Numbered from the stretch's first letter, positions 8,024 through 15,680 are shown. The stretch is DNA of 36,202 bases from OCS116 cluster bacterium AG-390-A19 (GCA_003278145.1 QCGV01000011.1:1-36202), one strand, 5' to 3'. Program-made: numbers and translations. Notes: generated by a model not told the origin, from the letters alone.

Positions 8024-8173
8024 TTAGTATATAAAAGGGAGTGAAGAACCACATTCAATACATAAATTTCTTTTCAAGTTTTTGATTGGGTTTATATGAT
8101 TGCAATCATAGCATGTAATGTGACCATCAATTTCTATTAGTTTTTTATTTTTCTTTTTTTTTAAAACCTTCAT
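8024..8173 (-). CDS. 49-residue zinc-ribbon micro-protein
   Basis: A lysine-rich N-terminus (MKVLKKKKNKK) is followed by a CYDC...CIEC pair (Cys21, Cys24, Cys38, Cys41), the spacing of a small zinc ribbon, and the product ends SSLPFIY. It starts 4 bases after the stop of the ICMT-like gene on the same strand and ends flush against the convergent DUF1289 stop. The two CxxC pairs in so short a frame argue against chance. Role unknown. Confidence 0.65.
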   Translation of the reverse strand: MKVLKKKKNKKLIEIDGHITCYDCNHINPIKNLKRNLCIECGSSLPFIY

Positions 8174-8177
8174 AAAA

Positions 8178-8633
8178 CTATATCCATCGACGTACGCTGG
8201 AGCAGTATTTCATATATTCTTCATTGTATAACTTTTTTAATGCATCTTCTTCAGGGAGGATTTGAAAAATGGTTATGTAACAAACAAATAATGGAAAATA
8301 AATTATTATTCCTAAAAAAGAATTAAAATAAAAACACGCTGCCAATAGTATTAATGTTAAACCTAAGTACATTGGATTACGAGTATACTTAAAAACCCCT
8401 TCTGTTACCAAGGTAGTCGACATTTCAGGTTTTAGCGGATTAACTGTAGTTTCATATTTCTTAAACTCTTTGTTAGCTAAAAAAATTATTATAAAACCAG
8501 CAGCCAAAAATAAAAGAGGCAAAGTGCTTTGAAGAAATGGATGTAAATAAAGTATAAAAATATAATCTCTTGATAAATATGCTAAAAGAATTGCAATCAA
8601 AGTAACTATTGGTGGTGGAATTTTTGTATGCAT
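8178..8633 (-). CDS. isoprenylcysteine carboxyl methyltransferase (ICMT)-like membrane methyltransferase
   Basis: About 151 residues with four hydrophobic segments. The C-terminal SAM-binding region of the ICMT/PEMT family follows: GVFKYTRNPMYLGLTLIL (RNPMY signature), later LPEEDALKKLYNEEYMKYC and VRRWI. The likely start is MHTKIPPP at 8633, because AGAGG precedes it and family members start with KIPPP; an ATG 11 codons upstream lacks support. Bacterial members methylate lipid or small acceptor molecules; the substrate is unknown. It is in a minus-strand unit with the SDR and two micro-proteins. Confidence 0.85.
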   Translation of the reverse strand: MHTKIPPPIVTLIAILLAYLSRDYIFILYLHPFLQSTLPLLFLAAGFIIIFLANKEFKKYETTVNPLKPEMSTTLVTEGVFKYTRNPMYLGLTLILLAACFYFNSFLGIIIYFPLFVCYITIFQILPEEDALKKLYNEEYMKYCSSVRRWI

Positions 8634-8647
8634 AAAAACCTCTATAC

Positions 8648-8725
8648 TTAGCCAATTATTATCCAAATAATATAGCTAATCAGTAGCCATAAAATTGAAC
8701 CTGAAAATAATTTTAAGAAAAACAT
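8648..8725 (-). CDS. 25-residue single-span membrane micro-protein
   Basis: ATG at 8725 preceded by AGGATTTTT, TAA at 8648. The product is almost entirely one hydrophobic helix (SGSILWLLISYIIWIIIG). It sits 11 bases after the SDR stop and 14 bases before the ICMT-like start, filling the gap in this operon exactly. No family known. Very short, so uncertain. Confidence 0.42.
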   Translation of the reverse strand: MFFLKLFSGSILWLLISYIIWIIIG

Positions 8726-8736
8726 AAAAATCCTAT

Positions 8737-9477
8737 TTAAAAATCTTGTGCAGTTGGTCTAAGAACTATCTCATTTGCTGCCACACCTGGCTTTTGTTTT
8801 AAAGCATAAAGTATTGCTTCAGCTATTCTTTCTGCAGGTTGTGCTAAATTAACATATTTTGCTTCACTTGCTAAATATTCAAGCATTGAGGTATCTTTAA
8901 TTGTTGTTCCCAATTCAGTTTCAAATGCCCCAGGAAAAATACACGTAACTTGCAGTTTACCAGCGCTTTCTATCCTCAGGCCTTCAGAGATTGCTCCAAC
9001 AGCAAACTTTGTACCAGAATATACTGCACTACCAGGAATAAGTCTTTTTCCTGCAACGGAAGAAATATTTATTATTTGGCCATTACCCCTTTCAATCATG
9101 TGATTATAAACAGCGTCAATTGCATACAAAACACCTTTTATATTTACATCAATCATACTATCCCACTCATCAGTTCTGCCTTGCTCAATAAAAGATAGCG
9201 GCATAATTCCTGCATTATTTACTAATGAGTCAATCTTACCAAATGTATCAATACCAAAATTTGCTAAATCATTTACCTGCTGTTTATTTGTAACATCTGT
9301 AGCTTTAAAAATTGCATTTTCATTACCTAATTCATTGCATAAATCAGATAACCTATCTTCTCTTCTAGCGCCTAAAACTACTTTTGCGCCATGCTCAACA
9401 CACTGTTTTGCTGTAACCATTCCGAAGCCAGAACTTGCGCCGGTAATTAAAATAACTTTTCCTTCAATACAACTCAT
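8737..9477 (-). CDS. short-chain dehydrogenase/reductase (classical SDR)
   Basis: 246 residues, a complete classical SDR: ITGASSGFGMVTAK (TGxxxGxG cofactor motif, near residue 11), NNAGIMPLS, ISSVAGKRLIPGSAVYSGTK with the catalytic Ser and the Tyr-x-x-x-Lys pair, and CIFPGAFETELG. The cofactor loop has Ala-Arg-Arg (GARRED), usual for NADP-preferring members. It would oxidise or reduce an alcohol or ketone; the substrate is not identifiable. Start supported by GGAGTTATT. First gene of the unit running into the membrane methyltransferase. Confidence 0.93.
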   Translation of the reverse strand: MSCIEGKVILITGASSGFGMVTAKQCVEHGAKVVLGARREDRLSDLCNELGNENAIFKATDVTNKQQVNDLANFGIDTFGKIDSLVNNAGIMPLSFIEQGRTDEWDSMIDVNIKGVLYAIDAVYNHMIERGNGQIINISSVAGKRLIPGSAVYSGTKFAVGAISEGLRIESAGKLQVTCIFPGAFETELGTTIKDTSMLEYLASEAKYVNLAQPAERIAEAILYALKQKPGVAANEIVLRPTAQDF

Positions 9478-9547
9478 AATAACTCCATAAAAAACTTAGC
9501 AATTTAATAATGGTTGTTAAAAACATACAAGTTATAATTAAAAAAAT

Positions 9548-9679
9548 TTAAGATTTTTCTTTTTGACGTTTTTCGTATTCAGCTTTTTTTATTTTATAAT
9601 CATCTTCACTAAGCGCATGCCAACCAATACAATTCTCAACTGGCGAACGACCACACCCACATTTTTGTGACTCTCCCAT
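9548..9679 (-). CDS. 43-residue CGCGRSP...GWH micro-protein
   Basis: ATG at 9679 with AAGGGGATTACT before it, TAA at 9548. The N-terminal half reads KCGCGRSPVENCIGWHALSE: Cys7, Cys9, Cys17 and His21 could bind a metal. The C-terminal half is a charged helix (EDDYKIKKAEYEKRQKEK). It resembles small conserved proteobacterial proteins of unknown function with the same CxCGRSP..C.GWH.LSE core. It stands alone between the SDR and the thioesterase. Confidence 0.68.
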   Translation of the reverse strand: MGESQKCGCGRSPVENCIGWHALSEDDYKIKKAEYEKRQKEKS

Positions 9680-9742
9680 AGTAATCCCCTTATGTTCTAT
9701 TAAAATAGGAAAAAATTATAACGATTCTTAAAAACTTATTAA

Positions 9743-10192
9743 TTAAATTAAATTTTTAATTTTTGATTTAATATTATCAGGAAATTTAATAGGTCTTGAA
9801 TTTTTATTTAAAAGTGCAAACTCTATCTTTGCAGAAAAAACTTTTTTGTCATTTTTAAAAATATCCTGATCAATTTTCAGTCTTACGCCCTCTATACCTT
9901 TAAATACAGATCTAACTTCAAGTATATCGTCGATTGATGAAGTTCCTAAGAATTTTGATTCCATTTTATAAACCACAAAGAATTTAGGATCTTTGGAATT
10001 AATTAATTCCGAATGATTAATATCCAATAATCTTAAAAAATTTGTTCTTCCTCTCTCTGCAAATTTCAAATAATTTGCGTGATAAACTATACCAGTAAAA
10101 TCGGTGTCTTCGTAAAAAACTCTAACTTTAAAAAAATGAGTATTTTGTATAATTATCCCCGATAAATCAGAATCCAAATTAACATCTCCCAA
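9743..10192 (-). CDS. YbgC-like acyl-CoA thioesterase
   Basis: 149 residues of the 4-hydroxybenzoyl-CoA thioesterase hotdog type. RVFYEDTDFTGIVYHANYLK carries the catalytic-Asp/YHANY signature of YbgC, followed by FAERGRTNFL. YbgC hydrolyses short- to long-chain acyl-CoA and is often encoded with tol-pal genes; no tol gene is adjacent here. The start is uncertain because GGGAG touches the ATG; a start a few codons in is possible. It ends the stretch before tRNA-Arg. Confidence 0.85.
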   Translation of the reverse strand: MGDVNLDSDLSGIIIQNTHFFKVRVFYEDTDFTGIVYHANYLKFAERGRTNFLRLLDINHSELINSKDPKFFVVYKMESKFLGTSSIDDILEVRSVFKGIEGVRLKIDQDIFKNDKKVFSAKIEFALLNKNSRPIKFPDNIKSKIKNLI

Positions 10193-10243
10193 AAGAAAAA
10201 ATAAACTTTCAATATTAATTAACTAATAAATAATGATGTTTAA

Positions 10244-10320
10244 TGGTGATCCCGAGAGGATTCGAACCTCTGACCTACGGATTAGAAATCCGTTGCTCTA
10301 TCCAGCTGAGCTACGGGACC
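10244..10320 (-). tRNA. tRNA-Arg (anticodon UCU)
   Basis: 77 bases reading GGTCCCG...CGGGATC on the minus strand with encoded CCA at the 3' end. The anticodon arm ACGGA-TTTCTAA-TCCGT gives anticodon TCT, and the T-arm has GGTTCGAATCC. The acceptor stem pairs fully with one G-U wobble. Reads AGA/AGG codons, which dominate arginine usage in this AT-rich DNA. Confidence 0.97.
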
Positions 10321-10361
10321 ACTATTCTTACTTATACAATTTTTCTTATAATATAAATGTT

Positions 10362-11108
10362 TTAATAGTCTAGAGAATAAGTTGATATTTCTACTTCATC
10401 TTCAGCCATTGAATACTCCAGATAAGTTTTAATATTTATATTGGTATAATTGTTATTATTTCTAACATAGTCCAAATAATCATTTGAGTATCCTCTTTCC
10501 CCTGCTAAGGCAGAGATTAATTTTCCTACATTATCAGCAAAAATAATTGAACCATTTTTTAAAAGACCTCTCTTTTCTATGGCGATTAAATCTCTCTTAT
10601 ATAAATTCTTCCAATGATCTAGTAAAACAAGATCAAATCTATATCTAAGAGTTCCTATAATTTTTTCAGAGGAGCCTTCAATAACTATTATTTTATCCTC
10701 TAACCCTGCATATTTTATAATTTCTAATGCATTCCTAGCGTATGTTTTATTAACCTCGAGAGATACAACCTTACCAAATTTTGTTAGATTTTTCGCCATT
10801 AAGATTGCTGAATAACCGCAGAAACATCCTAATTCAAGTATTGTAAGATCGCTCCCAATTTTCTTTAATTGATTGATCAGTAATGAACCTTTAATATCAC
10901 CGATATTCATTAAAAATCTTCTATTTTTTGCAAAATTATCCATGGCCTTAAGAACGCTATCCGGATTATTTCTTATAGCATTTTCAAAAACATATTTTTT
11001 TACTTCACCAGAAATTTCTTCTCTTTTAAAAATTTTACTAAAAAAATTTTCAACAAAAATTCTTAAAATAAATTTTAAATTTTGAGGTTTTAAAAATATT
11101 AGCTTCAT
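10362..11108 (-). CDS. catechol-O-methyltransferase-like SAM methyltransferase
   Basis: 248 residues aligning by motif with animal-type COMT: RFLMNIGDIKG (residues 64-74), ELGCFCGYSA for SAM binding (92-101), LLDHWKNLY (162-170) equivalent to the COMT Asp-His-Trp-Lys site, and FADNV (190-194) supplying the second Asp and Asn metal ligands. All Mg-binding and catalytic positions are therefore present. It would methylate a catechol or similar vicinal diol. It stands alone, with an AT-rich 143-base gap upstream. Likely cytoplasmic; the N-terminal 25 residues are basic and hydrophobic. Confidence 0.85.
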   Translation of the reverse strand: MKLIFLKPQNLKFILRIFVENFFSKIFKREEISGEVKKYVFENAIRNNPDSVLKAMDNFAKNRRFLMNIGDIKGSLLINQLKKIGSDLTILELGCFCGYSAILMAKNLTKFGKVVSLEVNKTYARNALEIIKYAGLEDKIIVIEGSSEKIIGTLRYRFDLVLLDHWKNLYKRDLIAIEKRGLLKNGSIIFADNVGKLISALAGERGYSNDYLDYVRNNNNYTNINIKTYLEYSMAEDEVEISTYSLDY

Positions 11109-11251
11109 CTGATAAATTTTTTTTAAAAAAATTATTTAATAAACAGTAAAATTATAATTGTATTAATTAACGTATAATAATATTAATCATTCATCATTAT
11201 AATAAAAAAATTAAATTTATTATTCAAATAATTGAACTTTGAAAGATACCG

Positions 11252-11833
11252 ATGCAAGAAGACTTATCAGATTATTTAATCGATCAAGAGTTTCTTCAGT
11301 TTATTAAAGCAATGAAGATCTATTATTGGACTCAGGACTTATACGATCTTCATGTTTTAAGGAAGAAATGCAGTGATAATTTAAAAACGAAATTAAAATT
11401 AAATAAAACTACTAATAATATACTTGAGGAATATTATCGTTTTTTTGAAGATTCTATCTCAACAGAAATAAAAAAGAAAAATCCAAGAAGATATCTTGAA
11501 ACTGTTGAAAGCTTGGTTCTTTTATCTCAAAAACATGACAAAATGATAAATGATTTTGGTAAAGATAGTGTTGAAGCTAATCAAATATTAAATGAATATC
11601 TTGATTATAGATTAAAGTTAAAGATAGATATTGAAGAAGATATTTCAATAACCAATGACAATGAAATTGAAGAAAAAATAAATTCATATCAAAAGATAAT
11701 ATGGTCTTTTTTTAATAAAGTGAAAATAATTTATTTAGAGCATCTAAATGAAGCTTTAGTTATCTGGAATGATGAAGAGGAAAAATCAATTTTCATATCC
11801 TCTGAAAAACCTTCTAGTAATGAAATTAATTAA
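11252..11833 (+). CDS. hypothetical helical protein
   Basis: 193 residues with no recognised family, predicted almost all alpha-helical. It is rich in Lys, Glu, Leu and Ile with several Tyr/Trp (MKIYYWTQDLYDLHVLRKK, YYRFFEDSISTEIKKKNPRR, IIWSFFNKVKIIYLEHLNEA). No signal peptide or membrane helix. It ends inside the convergent NTF2-like gene by 8 bases. The ribosome-binding site is weak (GAAAGATACCG). Coding potential rests on length without stops in AT-rich sequence and tight packing. Confidence 0.65.
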   Translation: MQEDLSDYLIDQEFLQFIKAMKIYYWTQDLYDLHVLRKKCSDNLKTKLKLNKTTNNILEEYYRFFEDSISTEIKKKNPRRYLETVESLVLLSQKHDKMINDFGKDSVEANQILNEYLDYRLKLKIDIEEDISITNDNEIEEKINSYQKIIWSFFNKVKIIYLEHLNEALVIWNDEEEKSIFISSEKPSSNEIN

Positions 11834-12335
11834 TCTGCTGCCATGTATGAACTAGACACTTCCATGATCCGTCCTCCTGACGCTTAAGTACATCAAAATA
11901 TATACTATCGGAGACTGTGTCTTGTAGAGCCCCTTCCGATGGAACGCTTTTGGCATCACCTATGAAAGTAATATAAACTACATAATTGTACTCCACAGTG
12001 GCAATATCTCCATAAAATTTAATATTCTTAGGTGTTTTTTGGTCGATTTCATAAGAGGCAACATCAAAAACAGGGCCAAGAAAAGTTCTATAATTTTCTT
12101 TTCCTGTGATAACTGGGCCACCTGGTGGAATTAGAACAATATTTTCGTCTAAAGAGTCAACATAACCTTGAATATTACTTGTCTCTACAGCAATATACCA
12201 ATCATCATAAAGGTTATTAATCTTCATTTTATCAAGCTCTCTTTCATGATGCATTCCCAATATCTCGGAGGGTATAAAAATTGAAAGCATTAAAAATAAA
12301 AATGAATATTTTTTAATAATAGAAAAATTTAACAT
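11826..12335 (-). CDS. exported DUF4440/SnoaL-like protein
   Basis: About 169 residues: an N-terminal signal peptide (IIKKYSFLFLMLSIFIPSEILG), then an NTF2-like domain of the DUF4440 type (NLYDDWYIAVETSNIQGYVD, LIPPGGPVITGKENYRTF, DGSWKCLVHTW). Predicted periplasmic. GGAGGTATTT immediately before the ATG at 12335 selects this start over one 7 codons upstream. It follows the YdjA-like nitroreductase, whose stop lies just 12 bases inside from it, as the last gene of the carotenoid-oxygenase unit. Confidence 0.82.
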   Translation of the reverse strand: MLNFSIIKKYSFLFLMLSIFIPSEILGMHHERELDKMKINNLYDDWYIAVETSNIQGYVDSLDENIVLIPPGGPVITGKENYRTFLGPVFDVASYEIDQKTPKNIKFYGDIATVEYNYVVYITFIGDAKSVPSEGALQDTVSDSIYFDVLKRQEDGSWKCLVHTWQQIN

Positions 12336-12346
12336 AAATACCTCCG

Positions 12347-12904
12347 TTAAGACCATTTATACACAAAATCATTAAAATTAGAAACTTCTGGAGCTTCCAA
12401 TTTTTTGTCTGTTGAGCCAATGTACAAATAGCCAATAATAATATCACTTTTATCCAAACCAAAAGATATAGAAACTTCTTCATTAAAAGCTAAGAAGCCT
12501 GTTCTCCAGATTGCAGTGTAACCAAGCGAATGAGTTGCAATAAGGATATTTTGTGCAGCAGCACCTGCAGATAAAATTTGTTCTATTTCAGGAACTATTT
12601 CATGTTCTTTTGTAGATGCAATAACAACAATAATTAATGGCGCTCTAAAAGGAGCGCTTAAAATTTTATCTTTATTTGCTAGGGCTTTTTCAGGGTCTGA
12701 TTTTTTTATTGCTTTATAGGCTGCTTCTGCCAACTTTCCTCTACCCTCACCAGAAACATTTAGAAATTTCCAAGGTTTTAAAGCTCCATGATCAGGTGCA
12801 CGAAGAGCTGACTTATATATTAATTCTAATTCATGATCATTTGGAGCCGGTTCCTCAAGTCTGGGGGCTGATTTTCTTGATAATATAGCTTCTATAGCAT
12901 TCAT
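12347..12904 (-). CDS. YdjA-like nitroreductase-family flavoprotein
   Basis: 185 residues of the compact YdjA branch of FMN nitroreductases: AILSRKSAPRLEEPAP (FMN-phosphate Arg/Ser region), LRAPDHGALKPWKFLNV (the RAPDHG..KPW signature of YdjA), SAGAAAQNILIATHSLGYTA and WRTGFLAFN. It would use NAD(P)H to reduce an electron-deficient substrate through FMN; the natural substrate is unknown. It is 14 bases after the NDUFS4-like gene. Confidence 0.88.
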   Translation of the reverse strand: MNAIEAILSRKSAPRLEEPAPNDHELELIYKSALRAPDHGALKPWKFLNVSGEGRGKLAEAAYKAIKKSDPEKALANKDKILSAPFRAPLIIVVIASTKEHEIVPEIEQILSAGAAAQNILIATHSLGYTAIWRTGFLAFNEEVSISFGLDKSDIIIGYLYIGSTDKKLEAPEVSNFNDFVYKWS

Positions 12905-12918
12905 AATTTTATAAAATA

Positions 12919-13224
12919 TTAATGAGTCCAGGGAGTTTTTTTATCATATGAAAAATTATCAGAATATGACTTTGGCTTTATTTTTGATTTCTTTGTTTCT
13001 CTAATTATATATTCAATTGAATTTTTTTCGGCAAAAGCTATAGCTAATTCTTTGGAAGAGAATTTTAACTTAACCTGGTGCTGTGTATCGCTCGATGAAG
13101 TCCAATTCATAACAGGGTCAATTGTTGTAGTTGATGATCTGGAAAATTCTAATATCCAGTTAGCACTCTTTGCGCTTCCAGACTGAGTAACAGATTTAGA
13201 TGGTTGATAAATTTTTGCCTTCAT
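12919..13224 (-). CDS. complex I NDUFS4-type accessory subunit
   Basis: 101 residues matching the 'ETC complex I subunit conserved region' family: KAKIYQPSKSVTQSGSAKSA, WILEF, then MNWTSSSDTQHQVKLKF, AIAFAEKNSIEYII and the hallmark C-terminus KSYSDNFSYDKKTPWTH. In mitochondria and alphaproteobacteria this is the 18-kDa subunit (NDUFS4/NDUFS4-like) at the peripheral arm of NADH:ubiquinone oxidoreductase. It starts 3 bases after the carotenoid-oxygenase stop, an unusual neighbourhood. This gene is the strongest taxonomic hint for an alphaproteobacterium. Confidence 0.9.
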   Translation of the reverse strand: MKAKIYQPSKSVTQSGSAKSANWILEFSRSSTTTIDPVMNWTSSSDTQHQVKLKFSSKELAIAFAEKNSIEYIIRETKKSKIKPKSYSDNFSYDKKTPWTH

Positions 13225-13227
13225 AAG

Positions 13228-14658
13228 TTAGTTCGATAGCCAACTGCCATGCGCTCCAAAGGGTACTCTTTGAGGTAAAATAACCTCGCATACAGGTTTT
13301 TTATCAAAATTTTCAACATCTACAATAATTAATTTTGATTTTTTAATATTATCATCAAAAACAATTGCCATAACCCAACCCTCTTCTTCGCTAGAGTCTT
13401 TACTTTTAGGAACAAAAACTGGTTCACCTCCAAATACATTATCACCCAAATCATGATCGGTTCTTGTATTTTTTTCCAAATTAAATTTATATAAAAATTG
13501 TCCAAAAGTTAATGTTTTGGCATTTTCATCGATTGCCATGGCATATCCATTTTTTGCTTTTAAACCAGTTAATCGATCATCAACTCTTGCAAAATCACAT
13601 GCTGCATCATCGATTTGTTCTTCTTTACAAGTTTCAGCATCTAAATCGATTGTCCACTTCCAAAGTTTTCCAGTTGTATCCTTGCCACCGTATATCTCAT
13701 CCATTCCACCAACCATTGCTTTATTTTGCCTACATACATGAAGAATTATCTTATTATCCTCCTCATAGGCATTCATTGGATGAAAAACAAAACAAGGGTT
13801 AATATCTATCCACTTTATATCTTTATTAGAACCATCTCTTGGCATTACACCTAATCTAGCACCACACTCGGGCCTAAAACCAAACGGATCTGACCCACTA
13901 ACAGCTTGATCAAGATCAAAAACAAGAGGAAGATCCATAAAAATTACATAATTTCTTGTAATATTCCAATCATGCATCATAACAGGTCTTGGAATATCTA
14001 TTTCTTCGGATTGAATTAATTCGCCATCGGCAGAAACTCTATGATATGTTAAATATGGTTTCTTCATCATTTGATATCCGAAAAATAACAATTCATTTGT
14101 CTCAGGGCATATTCTTGGGTGAGCAGTCATAGGCCCATTTAGTTTTCCTTCAAAATCATGAGAACCAACTGTTTCAAGATCATCATTAACAATCCAAGGA
14201 AAGTGAGCTTCTTCTAATGTTAAAATTTTATCTGCATGTCTAATAACATGGGTATTAGCAGGTGAAGCTTTTAAATCAAAAGAACCCTCCATCATACCCA
14301 TATCATTCTCAAAATAAGGTGTTCTAACATATTTATTTTTATAAGATGCCTTACCGTTTTCAATTTCAACGCTATGCAGCATACCATTACCAAAAAACCA
14401 ATGATCACTATAACCGGAGACTGGATTCATTCCATTTCTAATATATTTTCCACTAATCTCCTTTGGAATATCTCCAATTACTTCGAGGTTTTGCACCTCT
14501 AATTCCTTCTCAACAGGAGCCCAATTACCTTTTAAATGCCAAGGTTTTTCATTATTTTTAATATTTTTATTATTTTTTGGCACTGATCTCATAAGTTTAT
14601 TTAAAATAGGTTGTGGTAATTTTAAAAGAAGTTTCGTAGCAACAGTTTGAATATTCAT
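13228..14658 (-). CDS. carotenoid cleavage dioxygenase family enzyme
   Basis: 476 residues from the ATG at 14658, preceded by AGAGGTAAAA; an upstream in-frame ATG at 14721 is not supported. Four iron-binding histidines of the family are present: His180 (GPMTAHPR), His229 (MMHDWNIT), His293 (FVFHPMNAYE) and His470 (VPFGAHGSWL), plus the NPV-type opening RNGMNPVSGYSDHWFFGNGM. The enzyme cleaves a carotenoid, apocarotenoid or stilbene double bond with O2 and Fe(II). It heads a four-gene unit with the NDUFS4-like subunit, nitroreductase and NTF2-like protein. Specificity (retinal-forming, lignostilbene-type) cannot be decided by eye. Confidence 0.93.
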   Translation of the reverse strand: MNIQTVATKLLLKLPQPILNKLMRSVPKNNKNIKNNEKPWHLKGNWAPVEKELEVQNLEVIGDIPKEISGKYIRNGMNPVSGYSDHWFFGNGMLHSVEIENGKASYKNKYVRTPYFENDMGMMEGSFDLKASPANTHVIRHADKILTLEEAHFPWIVNDDLETVGSHDFEGKLNGPMTAHPRICPETNELLFFGYQMMKKPYLTYHRVSADGELIQSEEIDIPRPVMMHDWNITRNYVIFMDLPLVFDLDQAVSGSDPFGFRPECGARLGVMPRDGSNKDIKWIDINPCFVFHPMNAYEEDNKIILHVCRQNKAMVGGMDEIYGGKDTTGKLWKWTIDLDAETCKEEQIDDAACDFARVDDRLTGLKAKNGYAMAIDENAKTLTFGQFLYKFNLEKNTRTDHDLGDNVFGGEPVFVPKSKDSSEEEGWVMAIVFDDNIKKSKLIIVDVENFDKKPVCEVILPQRVPFGAHGSWLSN

Positions 14659-14690
14659 TTTTACCTCTGTTATTTTTATTGTTGTGATAT

Positions 14691-14715
14691 TTACAATATA
14701 GTTACATATTACATA
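14691..14715. promoter_or_regulatory. repeated TTACA(A)TA boxes in divergent promoter region
   Basis: Between the carotenoid oxygenase start and the divergent HbpS-like gene (88 bases apart) lie TTACAATA at 14691-14698 and a tandem TTACATA-TTACATA at 14702-14715. Repeats placed between divergent starts may be a regulator site or may overlap -10 elements. No regulator is assigned. Confidence 0.25.
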
Positions 14716-14746
14716 TAACATCTTAAAATAAAATTGGGGGATTTAA

Positions 14747-15235
14747 ATGAAAAGAATTCTATTTTTCATAGCAACAGCTTTTTTTACATTAAACCTAAAT
14801 GCTGAAATCATAAAAAAACCAATTATAACTCTTGAAGTTGCAAAAAAAATGGCAGAATCTTGTTTAGTTTTAGCTAAAAATAATGAAAAAAAAATTAATA
14901 TAGCTATTTATGAATCTCCTGGTTCCTTAAAATACTATGCATCAATGGATGGTACTTATCCTGCTTCCGAAGAAATATCTCGCCTAAAAGGCAAAACAAC
15001 AGCTGGTTTACCTTACACAACTGACGAACTAAGAGACATGGCTTTTTCAGGAGATAATCCAAACCAAGGCCTTTTAACATTACCAAGCGTTGTATTGCTT
15101 AAAGGTGGTGTTCCAATAATACTTAAAGATGGTACTCATATTGGAGGTGTAGGAGTTTCAGGAGCAAGCGGCGGTTTTGATAAGAATTGTGCAGAAAAAG
15201 CAGTTGAAATAGCTAAAAATATTATGGTGGAATAA
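14747..15235 (+). CDS. exported GlcG/HbpS-family protein
   Basis: 162 residues with a clear signal peptide (MKRILFFIATAFFTLNLNAE). A heme-degrading/HbpS-GlcG domain follows: ITLEVAKKMAESCLVLAK at the start, SRLKGKTTAGLPYTTDEL in the middle and GTHIGGVGVSGASGGFDKNC, the Gly-rich signature of the family, near the end. Members bind heme or corrinoids or are of unknown function; here the location is periplasmic. Strong ribosome-binding site (GGGGGATTTAA). It is followed after 4 bases by the DUF2141 gene. Confidence 0.85.
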   Translation: MKRILFFIATAFFTLNLNAEIIKKPIITLEVAKKMAESCLVLAKNNEKKINIAIYESPGSLKYYASMDGTYPASEEISRLKGKTTAGLPYTTDELRDMAFSGDNPNQGLLTLPSVVLLKGGVPIILKDGTHIGGVGVSGASGGFDKNCAEKAVEIAKNIMVE

Positions 15236-15239
15236 ATTA

Positions 15240-15680
15240 ATGTATTCAAAATCATTTTTAATTTTATTTTTATTATTTCCAATTTTTGGGTATTCCGAAA
15301 CTATGATCATTAACATAGAGAGTAATTATGATGATGGTTATGCAATGTTGGGAATATACAATAAAAAAGATAATTTTGGTAAAGCTAAAGTCAATGAAAA
15401 ACCAGATGCAAGCTTAGTTTTAATGGGTGCAGTTGTTAAAATTACTAACAAAAAAGCAACAGCTATTATTGATGTACCTTTTGGAGAGTATGCAATTGCA
15501 GGATTTCAGGATTTAGATGGTAATGGTGTCTTAACAGGTAATTTTTTAGGAATACCCAAAGAACCTGTAGGTTTTTCGGGAGATGCCAAAATAAGGTTTG
15601 GTCCGCCAAAATGGAATGATGCAGTATTTAAATTTAAAGCAATAGATCAAAAAGTTTTAATATATTTAGATAAAATATAA
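15240..15680 (+). CDS. exported DUF2141-family protein
   Basis: 146 residues. Signal peptide at about residues 1-20 (LILFLLFPIFGYSE), then the DUF2141 core: a beta-rich domain with PFGEYAIAGFQDLDGNGVLT and IPKEPVGFS. Members are small periplasmic or secreted beta-sandwich proteins of unknown role. Directly downstream of the HbpS-like gene and probably cotranscribed. Confidence 0.85.
   Translation: MYSKSFLILFLLFPIFGYSETMIINIESNYDDGYAMLGIYNKKDNFGKAKVNEKPDASLVLMGAVVKITNKKATAIIDVPFGEYAIAGFQDLDGNGVLTGNFLGIPKEPVGFSGDAKIRFGPPKWNDAVFKFKAIDQKVLIYLDKI

Noticed and set aside
7807-8058. Two minus-strand ORFs of 69 and 83 codons
   Set aside because: They lie antisense to the DUF1289 gene, which has the conserved cysteines and a ribosome-binding site; their products are low-complexity Phe/Ile/Leu.
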